Assembly (NCBI RefSeq): GCF_040529065.1
Contig: NZ_CP132343.1
Location: forward strand, 620,001-684,000
Direction: 5' to 3'
Source of the DNA: Xanthomonas sacchari
Lineage (GTDB): Bacteria > Pseudomonadota > Gammaproteobacteria > Xanthomonadales > Xanthomonadaceae
Length of the DNA stretch: 64,000 nucleotides
Shown here: one piece after another, positions 15,960-24,691 of the stretch
Layout of the letters: each line of letters starts with the position of its first letter
Numbering within the stretch: the first letter of the stretch is position 1
The notes under the pieces: generated by a model
The model's input: only the letters and a program-made list of their open reading frames with translations
Told to the model about the DNA's origin: nothing
Database searches by the model: none
Position numbers and translations under genes: made by a program

Positions 15960-18047
15960 ATGCCACTGTTCCGTGTTCCGCAACGCTGCGGCGTTGCCCT
16001 GTTCGCTGCGATGCTGTCGATCCTGCTCTGCCTGCCGATGCTCGCGCAGGCGCAGGCCACCCGTTATCGCGACGTCGCGCCGCTGTTGCTGGGCGTGGCC
16101 TGGTATCCGGAGCAGTGGCCGGAGGCGCAATGGGAGCGCGATCTGGCGCTGATGCAGGCGGCGCACGTGCGCGTGGTGCGGATCGGCGAGTTCGCCTGGA
16201 GCCGGATGGAGCCGCGCGAGGGGCAGTACGACTTCGACTGGATGGATCGCGCCATCGCCGCGGCCGCGCGCCACGGCATGGTGGTGGTGCTGGGCACGCC
16301 GACCGCGGCGCCGCCGGCGTGGTTGACCCAGGCCTATCCGGATACCTTGCGGGTCAGCCAGGACGGCGTGCGCGACGAGCACGGCAACCGCCAGCAGTTC
16401 TCCTTCGCCAGCGCACGCTACCGGCGCTTCGCGCATGCCATCGCCGAACAGATGGCGCAGCGCTACGGGCACAACCCGCACGTGGTCGGCTGGCAACTGG
16501 ACAACGAGTACGCGCAGTCCTCGTTCGATCCCGAGGCCAAGGCGCAGTTCCATGCCTGGCTGCAGCGCAAGTACGTCAACATCGACGCGCTCAACCAGCG
16601 CTGGGCCACCGCCTACTGGAGCCAGACCTACAACGATTTCGCGCAGATCCCGGTGCGCGAGGACGAGGAGAATCCGGCGCTGCTGCTGGAGTGGAAGCGC
16701 TTCGTTAGCGACACCTGGGCCGACTATTCGCGCAACCAGATCGACGCGATCCGCCCGCATGCCGATCCGCGCCAGTTCATCACCATCAACACCATGGGCT
16801 GGTTCGCCGGCTTCGACGCCTACACCGTGCACAGCGTGCTCGACATCGCCGCCTGGGACGACTACGTCGCCGGCGAGCGCTATGACTGGGTGGACAATGC
16901 GGCGCGCCACGATCTGACCCGCGGCTACAAGCACCGCAACTACTGGGTGATGGAGACCCAGCCGGGCTTCGTCAACTGGCGCGCGACCAACGTGGCGCTG
17001 CGCAAGGGCCAGGTGCGCGCGATGGCGTGGCAGGCGGTGGCGCATGGCGCCGATGCGGTGTCGTACTGGCAGTGGCGCGCCGCACCCAACGGGCAGGAGG
17101 AATACCACGGCACCCTGGTCGGCGCCGATGGTGAGCCGGTGCCGGTGTATGCGGAGATCCAGCAGGTCGGCGCGGAGTTCGCCAAGGCCGGGCCGGCGCT
17201 GGCCGGCACCACGCCGCAGGCGCAGGTGGCGCTGATCAACGACTTCGACAGCCGCTGGGCGATCGGCTTCCAGAAGCACGCGGCCGACTTCGATCCGGTC
17301 GTGCAGATGAAAAGCTTCTACCGTCCGCTGCGGCAGCAGGCACAGGTGGTCGACGTGGTCTCGACGATGGCGCCGCTGGAGCGCTACAAGCTGGTGGTAG
17401 CGCCGGCGCTGAACGTGCTGACCGAGGCGCAGGCACAGCGGCTGAAGGCCTATGTCGAACACGGCGGGCATCTGGTGCTGGGGCCGCGCAGCGGCATGAA
17501 GAACATCGACAACGGCCTGCATCCGCAGCGCCAGCCCGGTCCGCTGGCGGCGTTGCTCGGCGGACGCGTGGAGCAGTTCTATGCGCTGGACAAGCCGATC
17601 CCGCTGGTCGGTGCGGGCGCCGACGGCAGCGCCAAAATCTGGGCCGAACAGTTGCAGGCCACTGCCGCCGACACCACCGCGCCACTGCACTACGGCACGG
17701 CCAACGGCTGGCTGGACGGTGCGCCGGCGTTGCTGACCCGGCGCGTCGGCAAGGGTCGCATCAGCTATGTCGGTGGCTGGTTCGACGACGCCACGCTGGA
17801 TCGCCTCACCGGCGACTGGCTGCGCGACGCCGACGTGCAGGCGCCGCTGGCCGACGTGCCGGAGGATGTGGAAGTGGGCGTGCGCAGCGATGGCGCGCGC
17901 CGCATCGTGGTGCTGATCAACCACGGCGCCACCGCGCACACCGTGCGGCTGCCGGCGTCGATGCGCGCGCTGCTGGGTCCGGCGCCGAGCAACGACACGG
18001 TGCAGCTGGCACCCGATGACGTGGCTGTGCTGGAACAGCGTCGCTGA
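15960..18047 (+). CDS. Exported GH42 beta-galactosidase
   Basis: 695 aa from ATG 15960 (GAAGG at 15946-15950; signal peptide MPLFRVPQRCG...LPMLAQAQA). An N-terminal extension from 15783 in the same frame lacks family similarity, so I placed the start here. GH42 motifs: GVAWYPEQWPEAQWERDL, RIGEFAWSRMEP, acid/base WQLDNEYAQ (N182-E183), nucleophile METQPGFVNW (E332), QWRAAPNGQEEYHG. The trimerisation/GATase-like domain (YKLVVAPALNVLTEAQ) and a small C-terminal beta domain follow. It releases terminal beta-galactose, probably from plant galactans or arabinogalactan, in the periplasm. It is divergent from the GH30 xylanase, suggesting shared plant-polysaccharide response. Confidence 0.93.
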   Translation: MPLFRVPQRCGVALFAAMLSILLCLPMLAQAQATRYRDVAPLLLGVAWYPEQWPEAQWERDLALMQAAHVRVVRIGEFAWSRMEPREGQYDFDWMDRAIAAAARHGMVVVLGTPTAAPPAWLTQAYPDTLRVSQDGVRDEHGNRQQFSFASARYRRFAHAIAEQMAQRYGHNPHVVGWQLDNEYAQSSFDPEAKAQFHAWLQRKYVNIDALNQRWATAYWSQTYNDFAQIPVREDEENPALLLEWKRFVSDTWADYSRNQIDAIRPHADPRQFITINTMGWFAGFDAYTVHSVLDIAAWDDYVAGERYDWVDNAARHDLTRGYKHRNYWVMETQPGFVNWRATNVALRKGQVRAMAWQAVAHGADAVSYWQWRAAPNGQEEYHGTLVGADGEPVPVYAEIQQVGAEFAKAGPALAGTTPQAQVALINDFDSRWAIGFQKHAADFDPVVQMKSFYRPLRQQAQVVDVVSTMAPLERYKLVVAPALNVLTEAQAQRLKAYVEHGGHLVLGPRSGMKNIDNGLHPQRQPGPLAALLGGRVEQFYALDKPIPLVGAGADGSAKIWAEQLQATAADTTAPLHYGTANGWLDGAPALLTRRVGKGRISYVGGWFDDATLDRLTGDWLRDADVQAPLADVPEDVEVGVRSDGARRIVVLINHGATAHTVRLPASMRALLGPAPSNDTVQLAPDDVAVLEQRR

Positions 18048-18242
18048 GGACTGCCGCGGTGCGCTGCGGCGCACCGCCGGCCACGCGGTGATGGATCGGT
18101 GCGGTGGGTGCACCTATGCCGCGCTCGCCGTGGCCGCGTCGCGCCTGTGCGCCACGCGCAAGGACACGCTCTACAATGCAACTGCCAGCGGGCGTCGCCG
18201 CCGCCATCGCGTCGCGGCCTCGTTTCCTCACTGGAGTCGCGT

Positions 18243-18587
18243 GTGTCCTTGTTTTCTTCCCGTCCGTTGTCGCCGGTGGGCCGGCTGTTCGCCGCTGCCG
18301 CCGTGTTCGAAGGCCTGACCTGGGCCGGCCTGTTGCTCGGTATGGTGCTCAAGTACGGCACCCAGACCACCGAGCTGGGCGTGTGGCTGTTCGGCCGTCT
18401 GCATGGCGTGGCGTTCCTGCTGTACGTGGTCGCCAGTCTGTTCGCGGCGTTGCGGTTGCGTTGGCCCTGGTGGGCGTGGGCGTTGAGCCTGCTGGCGGCG
18501 CTGCCGCCGCTGGTCACGGTGCCGCTGGAACTGTGGTTCCGCCGCATCGGCCTGCTCGGCACGCCAGGGCAGCGCACAGCTGCCTAG
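18243..18587 (+). CDS. DUF3817 family integral membrane protein
   Basis: 114 aa from GTG 18243, chosen because GGAG at 18234-18237 is well spaced and the product then begins with the DUF3817 pattern (PVGRLFAAAAVFEGLTWAGL). Three membrane segments are visible: ~11-31, ~48-66 (VAFLLYVVASLFAALRL) and ~69-90. Motifs FEGLTWAGLL, GRLHGVAFLLY and WPWWAWALSLLAALPP are characteristic of this small membrane family (YdzA-like). Function unknown. An upstream in-frame start at 18099 yields an Arg-rich unstructured leader and was rejected. Confidence 0.8.
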   Translation: MSLFSSRPLSPVGRLFAAAAVFEGLTWAGLLLGMVLKYGTQTTELGVWLFGRLHGVAFLLYVVASLFAALRLRWPWWAWALSLLAALPPLVTVPLELWFRRIGLLGTPGQRTAA

Positions 18588-18692
18588 TGCTGCGCTTCGG
18601 CGCAGGCACGTCGCGGTGTGCGCTGCGGCGCGTTGTGCCGGCGTTCTCCGGCATCGCTCTAGACTGCAGTGCCTAGTGCAGGCGAGGAGGCC

Positions 18693-19025
18693 ATGGGTAA
18701 ACGCCAACGACGACCGCCCCCGCCAATGCCGACACCCACGCGCCTGCAACGGCTGGTCGCGCGTCTGGAACGGCCGGTGTTGATGCTGATGGCCGTGGTC
18801 ATGGTGGCGTGCGCCGCGATGAAGCTGTACCTGCTGGCGAAAGCGCTGCAGAGCGGCGTCTACATTGGCGTACCGAGAGCCGGGCCGAAACGGATCTATC
18901 TGCTGGCGACCGATCCAGGCGACTATTGGTTCTCGATCGCGTGGGACAGCGTGCTCTGCCTCGTGTTGCTGGCGCTGGCCAGCGCCACGGGCTGGTCGCT
19001 GATAGCGCTGCGCAAACCGAAGTAG
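18693..19025 (+). CDS. Small two-helix membrane protein, unknown function
   Basis: 110 aa from ATG 18693 with GAGGAGG at 18684-18690. A basic, Pro-rich N-terminus (GKRQRRPPPPMPTPTRLQRL) precedes a membrane segment at ~36-56 (LMLMAVVMVACAAMKLYLLA) and a second at ~86-106 (SVLCLVLLALASATGWSLIA), with a periplasmic-looking loop containing YIGVPRAGPKRIYLL. Not a family I recognise. The strong ribosome binding site and codon use like neighbours suggest it is real. It converges with the DUF1615 gene. Confidence 0.6.
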   Translation: MGKRQRRPPPPMPTPTRLQRLVARLERPVLMLMAVVMVACAAMKLYLLAKALQSGVYIGVPRAGPKRIYLLATDPGDYWFSIAWDSVLCLVLLALASATGWSLIALRKPK

Positions 19026-19052
19026 TGCACTGCCATCGGCGTGTCGCGGCGA

Positions 19053-20144
19053 TCACTTGGCCAGGCAGCGCTGCCACCGCTCGGCCACGCGCTGCGCGAA
19101 CCAGGCGGTGGTGAGCTTGCGGGTGATCTTCGGACTTTCCAGGGCGATGCCCGGCAGCACCGCGCGTGGCAGTGGCTTGTCGGCATCTCGGTCGGCCAGC
19201 GCGAACACCTGGCGATACAGCGCGCTGTCGGCGAAATCCGCTTCGCCGCCGCGTTGCAGTTCGCGGCGGATGGTGCGCGCGTCCATGCCCAGTTGCGTGC
19301 TCAGGCTGCGTGCGGCGCGCTCGGTGGCGCCGGGCGTGTCGAGGTCGGCGCCTGGCGTCAGCAGATCGCCATCGAGGGCGAGCGAGATGCCGCTGGCACG
19401 CGCCAGCGCGGCCTGGAACGCGGCATTGCGGCTGGCGTACCAGCCGGCATTGAAGTCGGCGAAGCGGTACAGCATCGCCGCCTCGTTGGGGTAGCCGAGC
19501 AGGTGGCGGGTGCCGAACCAGATGCCACCGCGGCGGGTGAATACCGCGTGGCGCACACCGTCGCTCAGCGGGTACGGGTAGCCGTCGGTGTGCGCTTCGG
19601 CAAAGGCGATGCTCACCTGCATCGGCCCGGCCGTGTGCACCGGGTTGAGATCGCCGAACAGGCGCTGGCCCAGCGGCACGCTGCCGGCGATGTCCTCGAA
19701 AATCGTGCTGAGATCCTGTTCGGTACGCGCGGCAGCCAGGCGCTCGGCATAGCTGCGTCCATCCGGCCCGCGCAGCGTGAGCGCCGCATCCAGCGCGAAC
19801 GCCGGCACATGCACCGCCGCTGCGCGCCGCTGCAGTTCCGCCCGGGCGATCTTGCCCAGTCCCGGCACCGGTGGGTTGGTCTGGTAGGTCGATTCCTGTT
19901 CGATCACCGCCAGCACCGCACAGATGTTCTCGGCGTTGGTGCCCAGACTCTGCGATGCCAGGGCCACGTAGACGTCGTCGGCCCAGCCGCGGCGGTCGGG
20001 TACCGTGGCAGGGATACGCCGGGCGATGTCGGCCTTGACCTCGCTGGGCGTGCGCTCGGGCATGCGTGGCGCCTGCGTGGCGCAGGCGCCGAGCAGGGCG
20101 GCTGCGCACACGGTCAGCAGGCGGACGAAGACGGCGGTGGGCAT
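19053..20144 (-). CDS. DUF1615 lipoprotein, lytic-transglycosylase-like
   Basis: 363 aa from ATG 20144. Signal peptide with lipobox LGAC (MPTAVFVRLLTVCAAALLGAC). The DUF1615 pattern runs through most of the protein: RRGWADDVYVAL, ENICAVLAVIEQESTYQTNPPVPGLGKIA, SVPLGQRLFGDLNPVHTAGPMQVSI, LLGYPNEAAMLYRFADFNAGWYASRNAAFQ, SPKITRKLTTAWFAQRV. The EQESTYQ...GPMQVS combination resembles the catalytic Glu and downstream Gln/Ser of lysozyme-fold transglycosylases, so a peptidoglycan-cleaving role is plausible but unproven. Outer-membrane lipoprotein by lipobox. Confidence 0.82.
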   Translation of the reverse strand: MPTAVFVRLLTVCAAALLGACATQAPRMPERTPSEVKADIARRIPATVPDRRGWADDVYVALASQSLGTNAENICAVLAVIEQESTYQTNPPVPGLGKIARAELQRRAAAVHVPAFALDAALTLRGPDGRSYAERLAAARTEQDLSTIFEDIAGSVPLGQRLFGDLNPVHTAGPMQVSIAFAEAHTDGYPYPLSDGVRHAVFTRRGGIWFGTRHLLGYPNEAAMLYRFADFNAGWYASRNAAFQAALARASGISLALDGDLLTPGADLDTPGATERAARSLSTQLGMDARTIRRELQRGGEADFADSALYRQVFALADRDADKPLPRAVLPGIALESPKITRKLTTAWFAQRVAERWQRCLAK

Positions 20145-20209
20145 CGGCGCGGCGGCTCCAACGGAGTGGCGGTCGCCTGCATCCTACAGGTGCGCTGTCG
20201 GCACCGCGC

Positions 20210-21043
20210 CTACGTCGCCGGCGTCGATGCTGTGTGGTCGGATATCGTTGTCGCTTGCGCGTCCGCGTCGAGCACATGGATGCCGAAGCCGCTGCGGCCG
20301 GGCGCGAACTCCTCCCGCAGCGTCAGCGCCGGAATCGCGTAGTCGCCGTGATTCTGCTTGCGAAAGGCGATCGGCGCGGCGCTGAACAAAGTATCCAGGC
20401 GTTCGCCCAGGGCAGCACTTGTCTGCGCGAAACGCGCCGCATCCATGCGGCCGCTGCGGTAGACCACGAACGGCGGCAGCACGTCGAACCCGGGGTAATG
20501 CAGGATGCCGTGCTGGATCGGGAACAGCAGGTCGTCGATCGGCCCGTTGATGCCGCGCGGCGCGTAGTGCGATTCCCAGCCGCCGGCGGTGACGATCAGC
20601 ATCGCGCGCTTGCCGGCCAGCGTGCCTTCGCCATAGCGATCGCCCCAGTGCGTGTCGGAGTGTTCGCCGACGCCGTAGGCGAAGCCGCAGGCATACACCC
20701 GGTCCACCCAGCCCTTGAGGATGGCCGGCATCGAGAACCACCACAGCGGGAACTGCAGCAGCAGCGCGTCGGCCCAGCGCAGCTTGTCCTGCTCGGCGGC
20801 GATGTCCGCGCGCTGGCGGCCGCTGGCGAAGGCGCGCTGCGAGTCGCGCGAAGGATCGAAGCGCGCGTCTGCGGCACCGTCCAGACTGTCCTGCGCGTCG
20901 ACGGTGGTTTTCCAGTCCATCGCATACAGGTCCGACACCTGCACGCGATGGCCGGCGTCGTGCAGGCGTTGTACCGCCGCCTGCTTGAGGGCGCCATTGA
21001 GCGAGGCGGGTTCGGGATGGGCATAGACCAGCAGGACGTTCAT
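20210..21043 (-). CDS. NAD(P)H:quinone-reductase-like flavodoxin-fold protein
   Basis: 277 aa from ATG 21043. Flavodoxin_2 motifs: MNVLLVYAHPEPASLNGALK (FMN/FAD phosphate loop), DLYAMDWKT, LQFPLWWFSMPAILKGWVDRVY (NQO-type quinone pocket) and TAGGWESHYAPRGING. These are typical of NAD(P)H-dependent oxidoreductases of the NQO1/MdaB/KefF group that reduce quinones by two electrons. C-terminal region is ~60 residues longer than MdaB. It is divergently transcribed from a LysR regulator gene 84 bp away, which probably controls it, perhaps in response to quinones or electrophiles (inference). Confidence 0.85.
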   Translation of the reverse strand: MNVLLVYAHPEPASLNGALKQAAVQRLHDAGHRVQVSDLYAMDWKTTVDAQDSLDGAADARFDPSRDSQRAFASGRQRADIAAEQDKLRWADALLLQFPLWWFSMPAILKGWVDRVYACGFAYGVGEHSDTHWGDRYGEGTLAGKRAMLIVTAGGWESHYAPRGINGPIDDLLFPIQHGILHYPGFDVLPPFVVYRSGRMDAARFAQTSAALGERLDTLFSAAPIAFRKQNHGDYAIPALTLREEFAPGRSGFGIHVLDADAQATTISDHTASTPAT

Positions 21044-21127
21044 GCAGGTTCTCGGTGAGGGAAGGTCTCCACGCTAGGCCGCGCTTCGCTATAGTGGAAA
21101 TGAATTGCCTTGATAGTCGCTATTGCC
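21044..21127. promoter_or_regulatory. Divergent promoter region with candidate LysR site
   Basis: The 84-bp interval between the oxidoreductase and LysR genes is A/T-richer than its surroundings and contains CTATAGTGG ... CCTTGATAGTCGCTAT, an imperfect dyad (CTAT/ATAG) with the T-N-A spacing style bound by LysR regulators. Site assignment is by eye only. Confidence 0.45.
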
Positions 21128-22021
21128 ATGGTTGATCTGCGGCGCCTGGACCTCAATCTTCTGCTGACCCTGGACACGTTGCTCGACACGCACAACGTGA
21201 CCCGCGCCGCGGCGCGCCTGCATCTGTCGCAGCCGTCGGTCAGCGTGCACCTGGCCAAGCTGCGCGAGGCGCTGGGCGATCCGTTGCTGCTGCCGGGGCC
21301 GCGCGGCATGCGCCCCACCGCCCGCGCCGAAGCGCTGCGCGCCCCGTTGCGCGAGGCCTTGCAGGCGCTGCAGCAGGCGGTGGCGCCGGACGCGCCGTTC
21401 GATCCGGCGCGCGCGCAGACGCTGTGGCGGGTGGCGGCCAGCGACTATGGTGCTTCCACCGTGCTGCTGCCGGCGATCGACGCCTTGCGCCGGGTGGCGC
21501 CGGGGACAACGTTGGCGGTATTGCAGTTGGCGCCGCCGACGATCGCACAGCAGGCCGAACAGGGCCAGATCGACCTGGCCCTGCACACCGTCGCCGACGC
21601 GCCGCCCGGCCTGCGCCGGCGCACGCTGTTCGCCGAACACTACGTGCTGGTCGGTCGGGCCGGCCATCCGCGGTTGCGACGTCGCCCGAGCCTGGCCCAG
21701 TTCTGCGCGCTCGAGCATGTCATCGTCTCGCCCGATGGTGGCGGTTTCAGCGGCGTCACCGATGCGGCGTTGCGCGCGCGCGGCCTGCAGCGCCGGGTGG
21801 TGCTGTCGGTGCCGCACTTCCAGTTCGTCGTTGCCGCGCTCCAGCGCAGCGACCTGGTGGCGATGCTGCCCGAGCGCCTGGTGCGCGACCAGCCCGGCCT
21901 GCGGGTGTGCGCGCCGCCGCTGGAACTGCCCGGCTACGAGATGGCCATGCTCTGGCACGAGCGCGTGCACCGCGATCCGGCGCACCGTTGGTTGCGCGAG
22001 CACATTCTCGCGTCGATCTGA
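21128..22021 (+). CDS. LysR-family transcriptional regulator
   Basis: 297 aa from ATG 21128 (21110 would add six residues of no family value). The N-terminal winged HTH is clear: DLRRLDLNLLLTLDTLLDTHNVTRAAARLHLSQPSVSVHLAKLREALGDPLLL. This DLNLL-LLDTxNVTRAA subtype is the NodD/PcpR/LinR-like branch. The C-terminal LysR substrate domain begins near residue 95 (TLWRVAASDYGASTVLLPAI). Divergent from the flavodoxin-fold oxidoreductase gene, so probably its regulator and autoregulated; inducer not predictable. Confidence 0.92.
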   Translation: MVDLRRLDLNLLLTLDTLLDTHNVTRAAARLHLSQPSVSVHLAKLREALGDPLLLPGPRGMRPTARAEALRAPLREALQALQQAVAPDAPFDPARAQTLWRVAASDYGASTVLLPAIDALRRVAPGTTLAVLQLAPPTIAQQAEQGQIDLALHTVADAPPGLRRRTLFAEHYVLVGRAGHPRLRRRPSLAQFCALEHVIVSPDGGGFSGVTDAALRARGLQRRVVLSVPHFQFVVAALQRSDLVAMLPERLVRDQPGLRVCAPPLELPGYEMAMLWHERVHRDPAHRWLREHILASI

Positions 22022-22040
22022 TGCGGCGGAGGCGATCGCC

Positions 22041-22877
22041 TCAGCGGCGCGTGGCCAGCACCCCGTCCAGCGCCAGTTGCGCGGCGAAGCCGGCCTTCTC
22101 CAGGCGTTTGGCCACCTCGCGCGGCACGTCGCGCCCGCTGGTGAGCTTGTTCGGACTGCCGGTGTAGTGGAACAGCCGGCCGCCGCGGCGCAGCAACCGC
22201 GCGAGTTGGTCGTAGAAGGTTTGCGCGTAGAGTTCGCCGGCGATGCCGAAGCGCGGCGGGTCGTGCAGGATCGCATCCATCGACGCATCGGCGATGCCGC
22301 CGATGGCCGCGCCGACATCGCCATGGGTCAGCTGCAGGCGGCCATCGCTGGCGGCCGGATCCGGCGACCACGGATTGAGCGTGCGCAGCCACAGCACGTC
22401 GGCGTTCTTCTCGAACGAGTGCAGGCGCGCCACGCCGGCTTCCAGCGCGCAGGCGGCGAAATAGCCGAGGCCGCCGCAGGTATCGAGCACCTGCTTGCCG
22501 CGCGGTTCCACCAGCGCCACCTTGCGCCGCGCGTCCTCGAATGGCGACAGCTGCGCGCTGGGCAACATCTTGATGCCGTCGATCTCGAAGGTCGGTGCGC
22601 CCCACTCGGTCGGTACCAGCTTGATCAACGCACCGCCGAAGCGCGACACCGCGGCGAAGTCCTCGCCGTCCCAATAGTAGAGCGTGCGGTCCTTGAGCTT
22701 GCCCGGATAGGGATAGTCGCATCCCTGCCACTGCCAGCTTTCAGCGCCAAGCAGGGCCTGGCCCTGACTGCGCTCCAGGTCGAGCGACCCGGACCAGGTG
22801 GCGGCGCCGGCATCGCGCGCGGCAAGCAATGCGGTGGCGAGCGGACGGGTGAGCAGGGGGCCGGAATAGCGGGTCAC
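22041..22877 (-). CDS. Class I SAM-dependent methyltransferase (RlmI-like)
   Basis: 278 aa from GTG 22877 (TRYSGPLLTRPLATALLAARD); ATG 22931 would add 18 residues and the frame stays open to 23105. SAM motif I is DTCGGLGYFAACALEAG, the acidic post-I residue lies in HSFEKNADVLWL, and the catalytic loop is ILHDPPRFG. RLHSFEKN and LLRRGGRLFHYTGSPNKL show the arrangement of small rRNA/tRNA-type methyltransferases without the PUA domain of RlmI. Target unknown. It lies on the opposite strand from the DMT gene, sharing the interval 22878-23143 for promoters. Confidence 0.78.
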   Translation of the reverse strand: MTRYSGPLLTRPLATALLAARDAGAATWSGSLDLERSQGQALLGAESWQWQGCDYPYPGKLKDRTLYYWDGEDFAAVSRFGGALIKLVPTEWGAPTFEIDGIKMLPSAQLSPFEDARRKVALVEPRGKQVLDTCGGLGYFAACALEAGVARLHSFEKNADVLWLRTLNPWSPDPAASDGRLQLTHGDVGAAIGGIADASMDAILHDPPRFGIAGELYAQTFYDQLARLLRRGGRLFHYTGSPNKLTSGRDVPREVAKRLEKAGFAAQLALDGVLATRR

Positions 22878-23143
22878 GGGGGATCTGCCGGCGGCAAGGG
22901 CGCGGCGCGGGGCTCGGATGCGGGAGCGCATCGTAACCGATGGCTCCATGCACCCGCATCGCCGGCGCGCATTGCCGCTTGCCTGTTCCCAAGGGAAGGT
23001 ACGTGCCGCATGGCGGCAAGCTGCAGCGATCGAAAGCCCGTCATTTTCATTGCCAGCGCGGCGGCAGCGCCACGACAAAAGAGGGATACTGACCATCCCC
23101 CCCACGTACGCCGTCGCAGCGCCGCTGCCGGCCAGGATCGTCC

Positions 23144-24019
23144 ATGCTCAAGGGTGTGCTGCTCGGTTTCGCCTGTTACGCCGCCTACTCGATCAGCGAT
23201 GCCTTCGTGAAGGGGTTGGAGGGGTCGCTGCCGGCCTACGAGGTGGTGTTCTTCGGGGCGCTGCTGATGCTGTCGGCGCTGCCGTTCCTGAAGAAGCCGG
23301 GCGATCGCTGGCGCGAGGTGGTGGTGGCGCAGCGGCCCAGCATCTGGCTGCTGCGCGCGTTCACCGGCGCGGCCGGCAATCTGTCCGCGGTCACTGCGTT
23401 CACCCTGCTGCCGATGGCCGAGGCGTTCGCGCTGATCTTCCTGATGCCGATCTTCGTCACCGTGCTGTCGGTGCTGCTGCTCAAGGAGGAGGTGCGCTGG
23501 CGGCGCTGGCTGGCGGTGATCGTCGGCTTCATCGGGGTGCTGGTGGTGCTGCGGCCGGGCTTCCGGCACCTGGGGCAGGGCCATGTCGCGGCGATCGTCT
23601 GCGGCCTGGTGGGGGCGGTGTCGGTGATCAGTCTGCGCATGGCCGGGCCCGGCGAGAAGCGCCTGACCCTGTACGGCGCCGGCGTGCTCGGCCCGCTGCT
23701 GATGGGCGGCCTGCTGATGCTGCCGACCTTCGTCTGGCCGACTTGGCAGCAGTGGATCCTGCTGGCCGGCTACGGCCTGCTCGCCGGCCTGGCCGCGATC
23801 TTCATGATGTACGCCTCGCGGTCGGCGCCGATCAGCGCGGTGGCGCCGACCCAGTACAGCCAGATGCTGTGGGCAATCGGCTTCGGCTACTGGCTGTTCC
23901 ACGATCACCTGGACTGGCCGATGGCGGTGGGCATCGCGCTGATCCTGGGCGCCGGGCTGTTCACCCTGGTGCGCGAGGAGAAGGTCACGCGGTGGTGGCG
24001 GCGCACCAAATTGGTGTGA
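23144..24019 (+). CDS. DMT-superfamily transporter (EamA repeats)
   Basis: 291 aa from ATG 23144. About ten membrane segments arranged as two EamA repeats: the first from GVLLGFACYAAYSISDAFVK to VLVVLRPG, the second from HVAAIVCGLVGAVSVISL to GIALILGAGLFTLVREE. Conserved features are LLRAFTGAAGNLSAVTAFTLLPMAEAFALIFLMP, the KEEVRWRRW loop and MYASRSAPISAVAPTQY. Such proteins export or import small metabolites; the substrate cannot be read from sequence. Full length for the family. Confidence 0.9.
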   Translation: MLKGVLLGFACYAAYSISDAFVKGLEGSLPAYEVVFFGALLMLSALPFLKKPGDRWREVVVAQRPSIWLLRAFTGAAGNLSAVTAFTLLPMAEAFALIFLMPIFVTVLSVLLLKEEVRWRRWLAVIVGFIGVLVVLRPGFRHLGQGHVAAIVCGLVGAVSVISLRMAGPGEKRLTLYGAGVLGPLLMGGLLMLPTFVWPTWQQWILLAGYGLLAGLAAIFMMYASRSAPISAVAPTQYSQMLWAIGFGYWLFHDHLDWPMAVGIALILGAGLFTLVREEKVTRWWRRTKLV

Positions 24020-24204
24020 GCGCGGCCGCCTGAGCCGATCTCGGTCGCCACACTGGCGCCGATCAGGAAATCGCCGATACGGCCGCGCACGCAGCGCGGC
24101 GATGCTGCCGGCTCACGGACGAGGCAGGGCAGCGGCGCGTGGCCGCGACGGAGCGCAGCGGTCGCCGCGCCATCGGACTTTCCTTATCAAGATCGGAGAA
24201 CGGC

Positions 24205-24552
24205 ATGATCAACAATGCGATGGAACAATTGCGCGACGCCGCCACCCATGCGGGCGTGCGGGTGGTGGCAGGCGTGGTCGGCGCGGACGGTGCGGTCCAC
24301 AACGGCGCGGGATATACGGTGGCGCACGTCAGCACCGGGCATTACCTCGTGAGCTTCCAGCCGCCGTTCCAGGCGCTGGACGGGGTCTCGGTGACCCAGA
24401 TCTATCCCGGCGACGGCAGCACCTGCGACAACGCGGTGATCATCCGCCTGGATGCGGGCCAGGTGCTGCTGAAGACCGGCGACGGCGGCGGCAACCAGTC
24501 CGACCGCGACTTCAGCTTCGTGGCGATCGGGCAGGGCGGGGCGCTGGCCTGA
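24205..24552 (+). CDS. Small tail-fibre/C1q-like domain protein
   Basis: 115 aa from ATG 24205, with ATCGGAGAAC upstream. A short helix (NNAMEQLRDAATHAGVRVVA) is followed by a beta-rich domain: GAGYTVAHVSTGHYLVSFQPPFQAL, VSVTQIYP, DNAVIIRLDAGQVLLKTGDG, and the ending SDRDFSFVAIGQ. The GxYxVxFxPPF...KTGD..G..SDRxFSFxAIG pattern is that of C-terminal domains on phage tail fibres and related C1q-like jellyrolls, where it makes trimers. Here it stands alone without phage genes around it. No signal peptide. Function unknown; the homology is recognised by pattern. Confidence 0.65.
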   Translation: MINNAMEQLRDAATHAGVRVVAGVVGADGAVHNGAGYTVAHVSTGHYLVSFQPPFQALDGVSVTQIYPGDGSTCDNAVIIRLDAGQVLLKTGDGGGNQSDRDFSFVAIGQGGALA

Positions 24553-24573
24553 GCGACGGCCCCCGCGGCGGGG

Positions 24574-24596
24574 CGGACGGCATGCGGCGCCGTCCG
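24574..24596 (+). terminator. Hairpin terminator
   Basis: CGGACGGC (24574-24581) pairs with GCCGTCCG (24589-24596) around a 7-nt loop, 22 bp after the small tail-fibre-like gene. Confidence 0.6.
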
Positions 24597-24691
24597 TGCC
24601 GACGCGGGCGCCACCCGGCGCACGCGCGGCTGGCGCGCACTGCCGCCATCTTCTATGTTTGCAGGCTAATCCCCCGCGATGGCCTGCGCCC

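Noticed and set aside
23038-23143. Extended start of the methyltransferase gene at 23105
   Set aside because: The first 76 residues of the long frame have no family similarity and run into the promoter of the divergent transporter gene.
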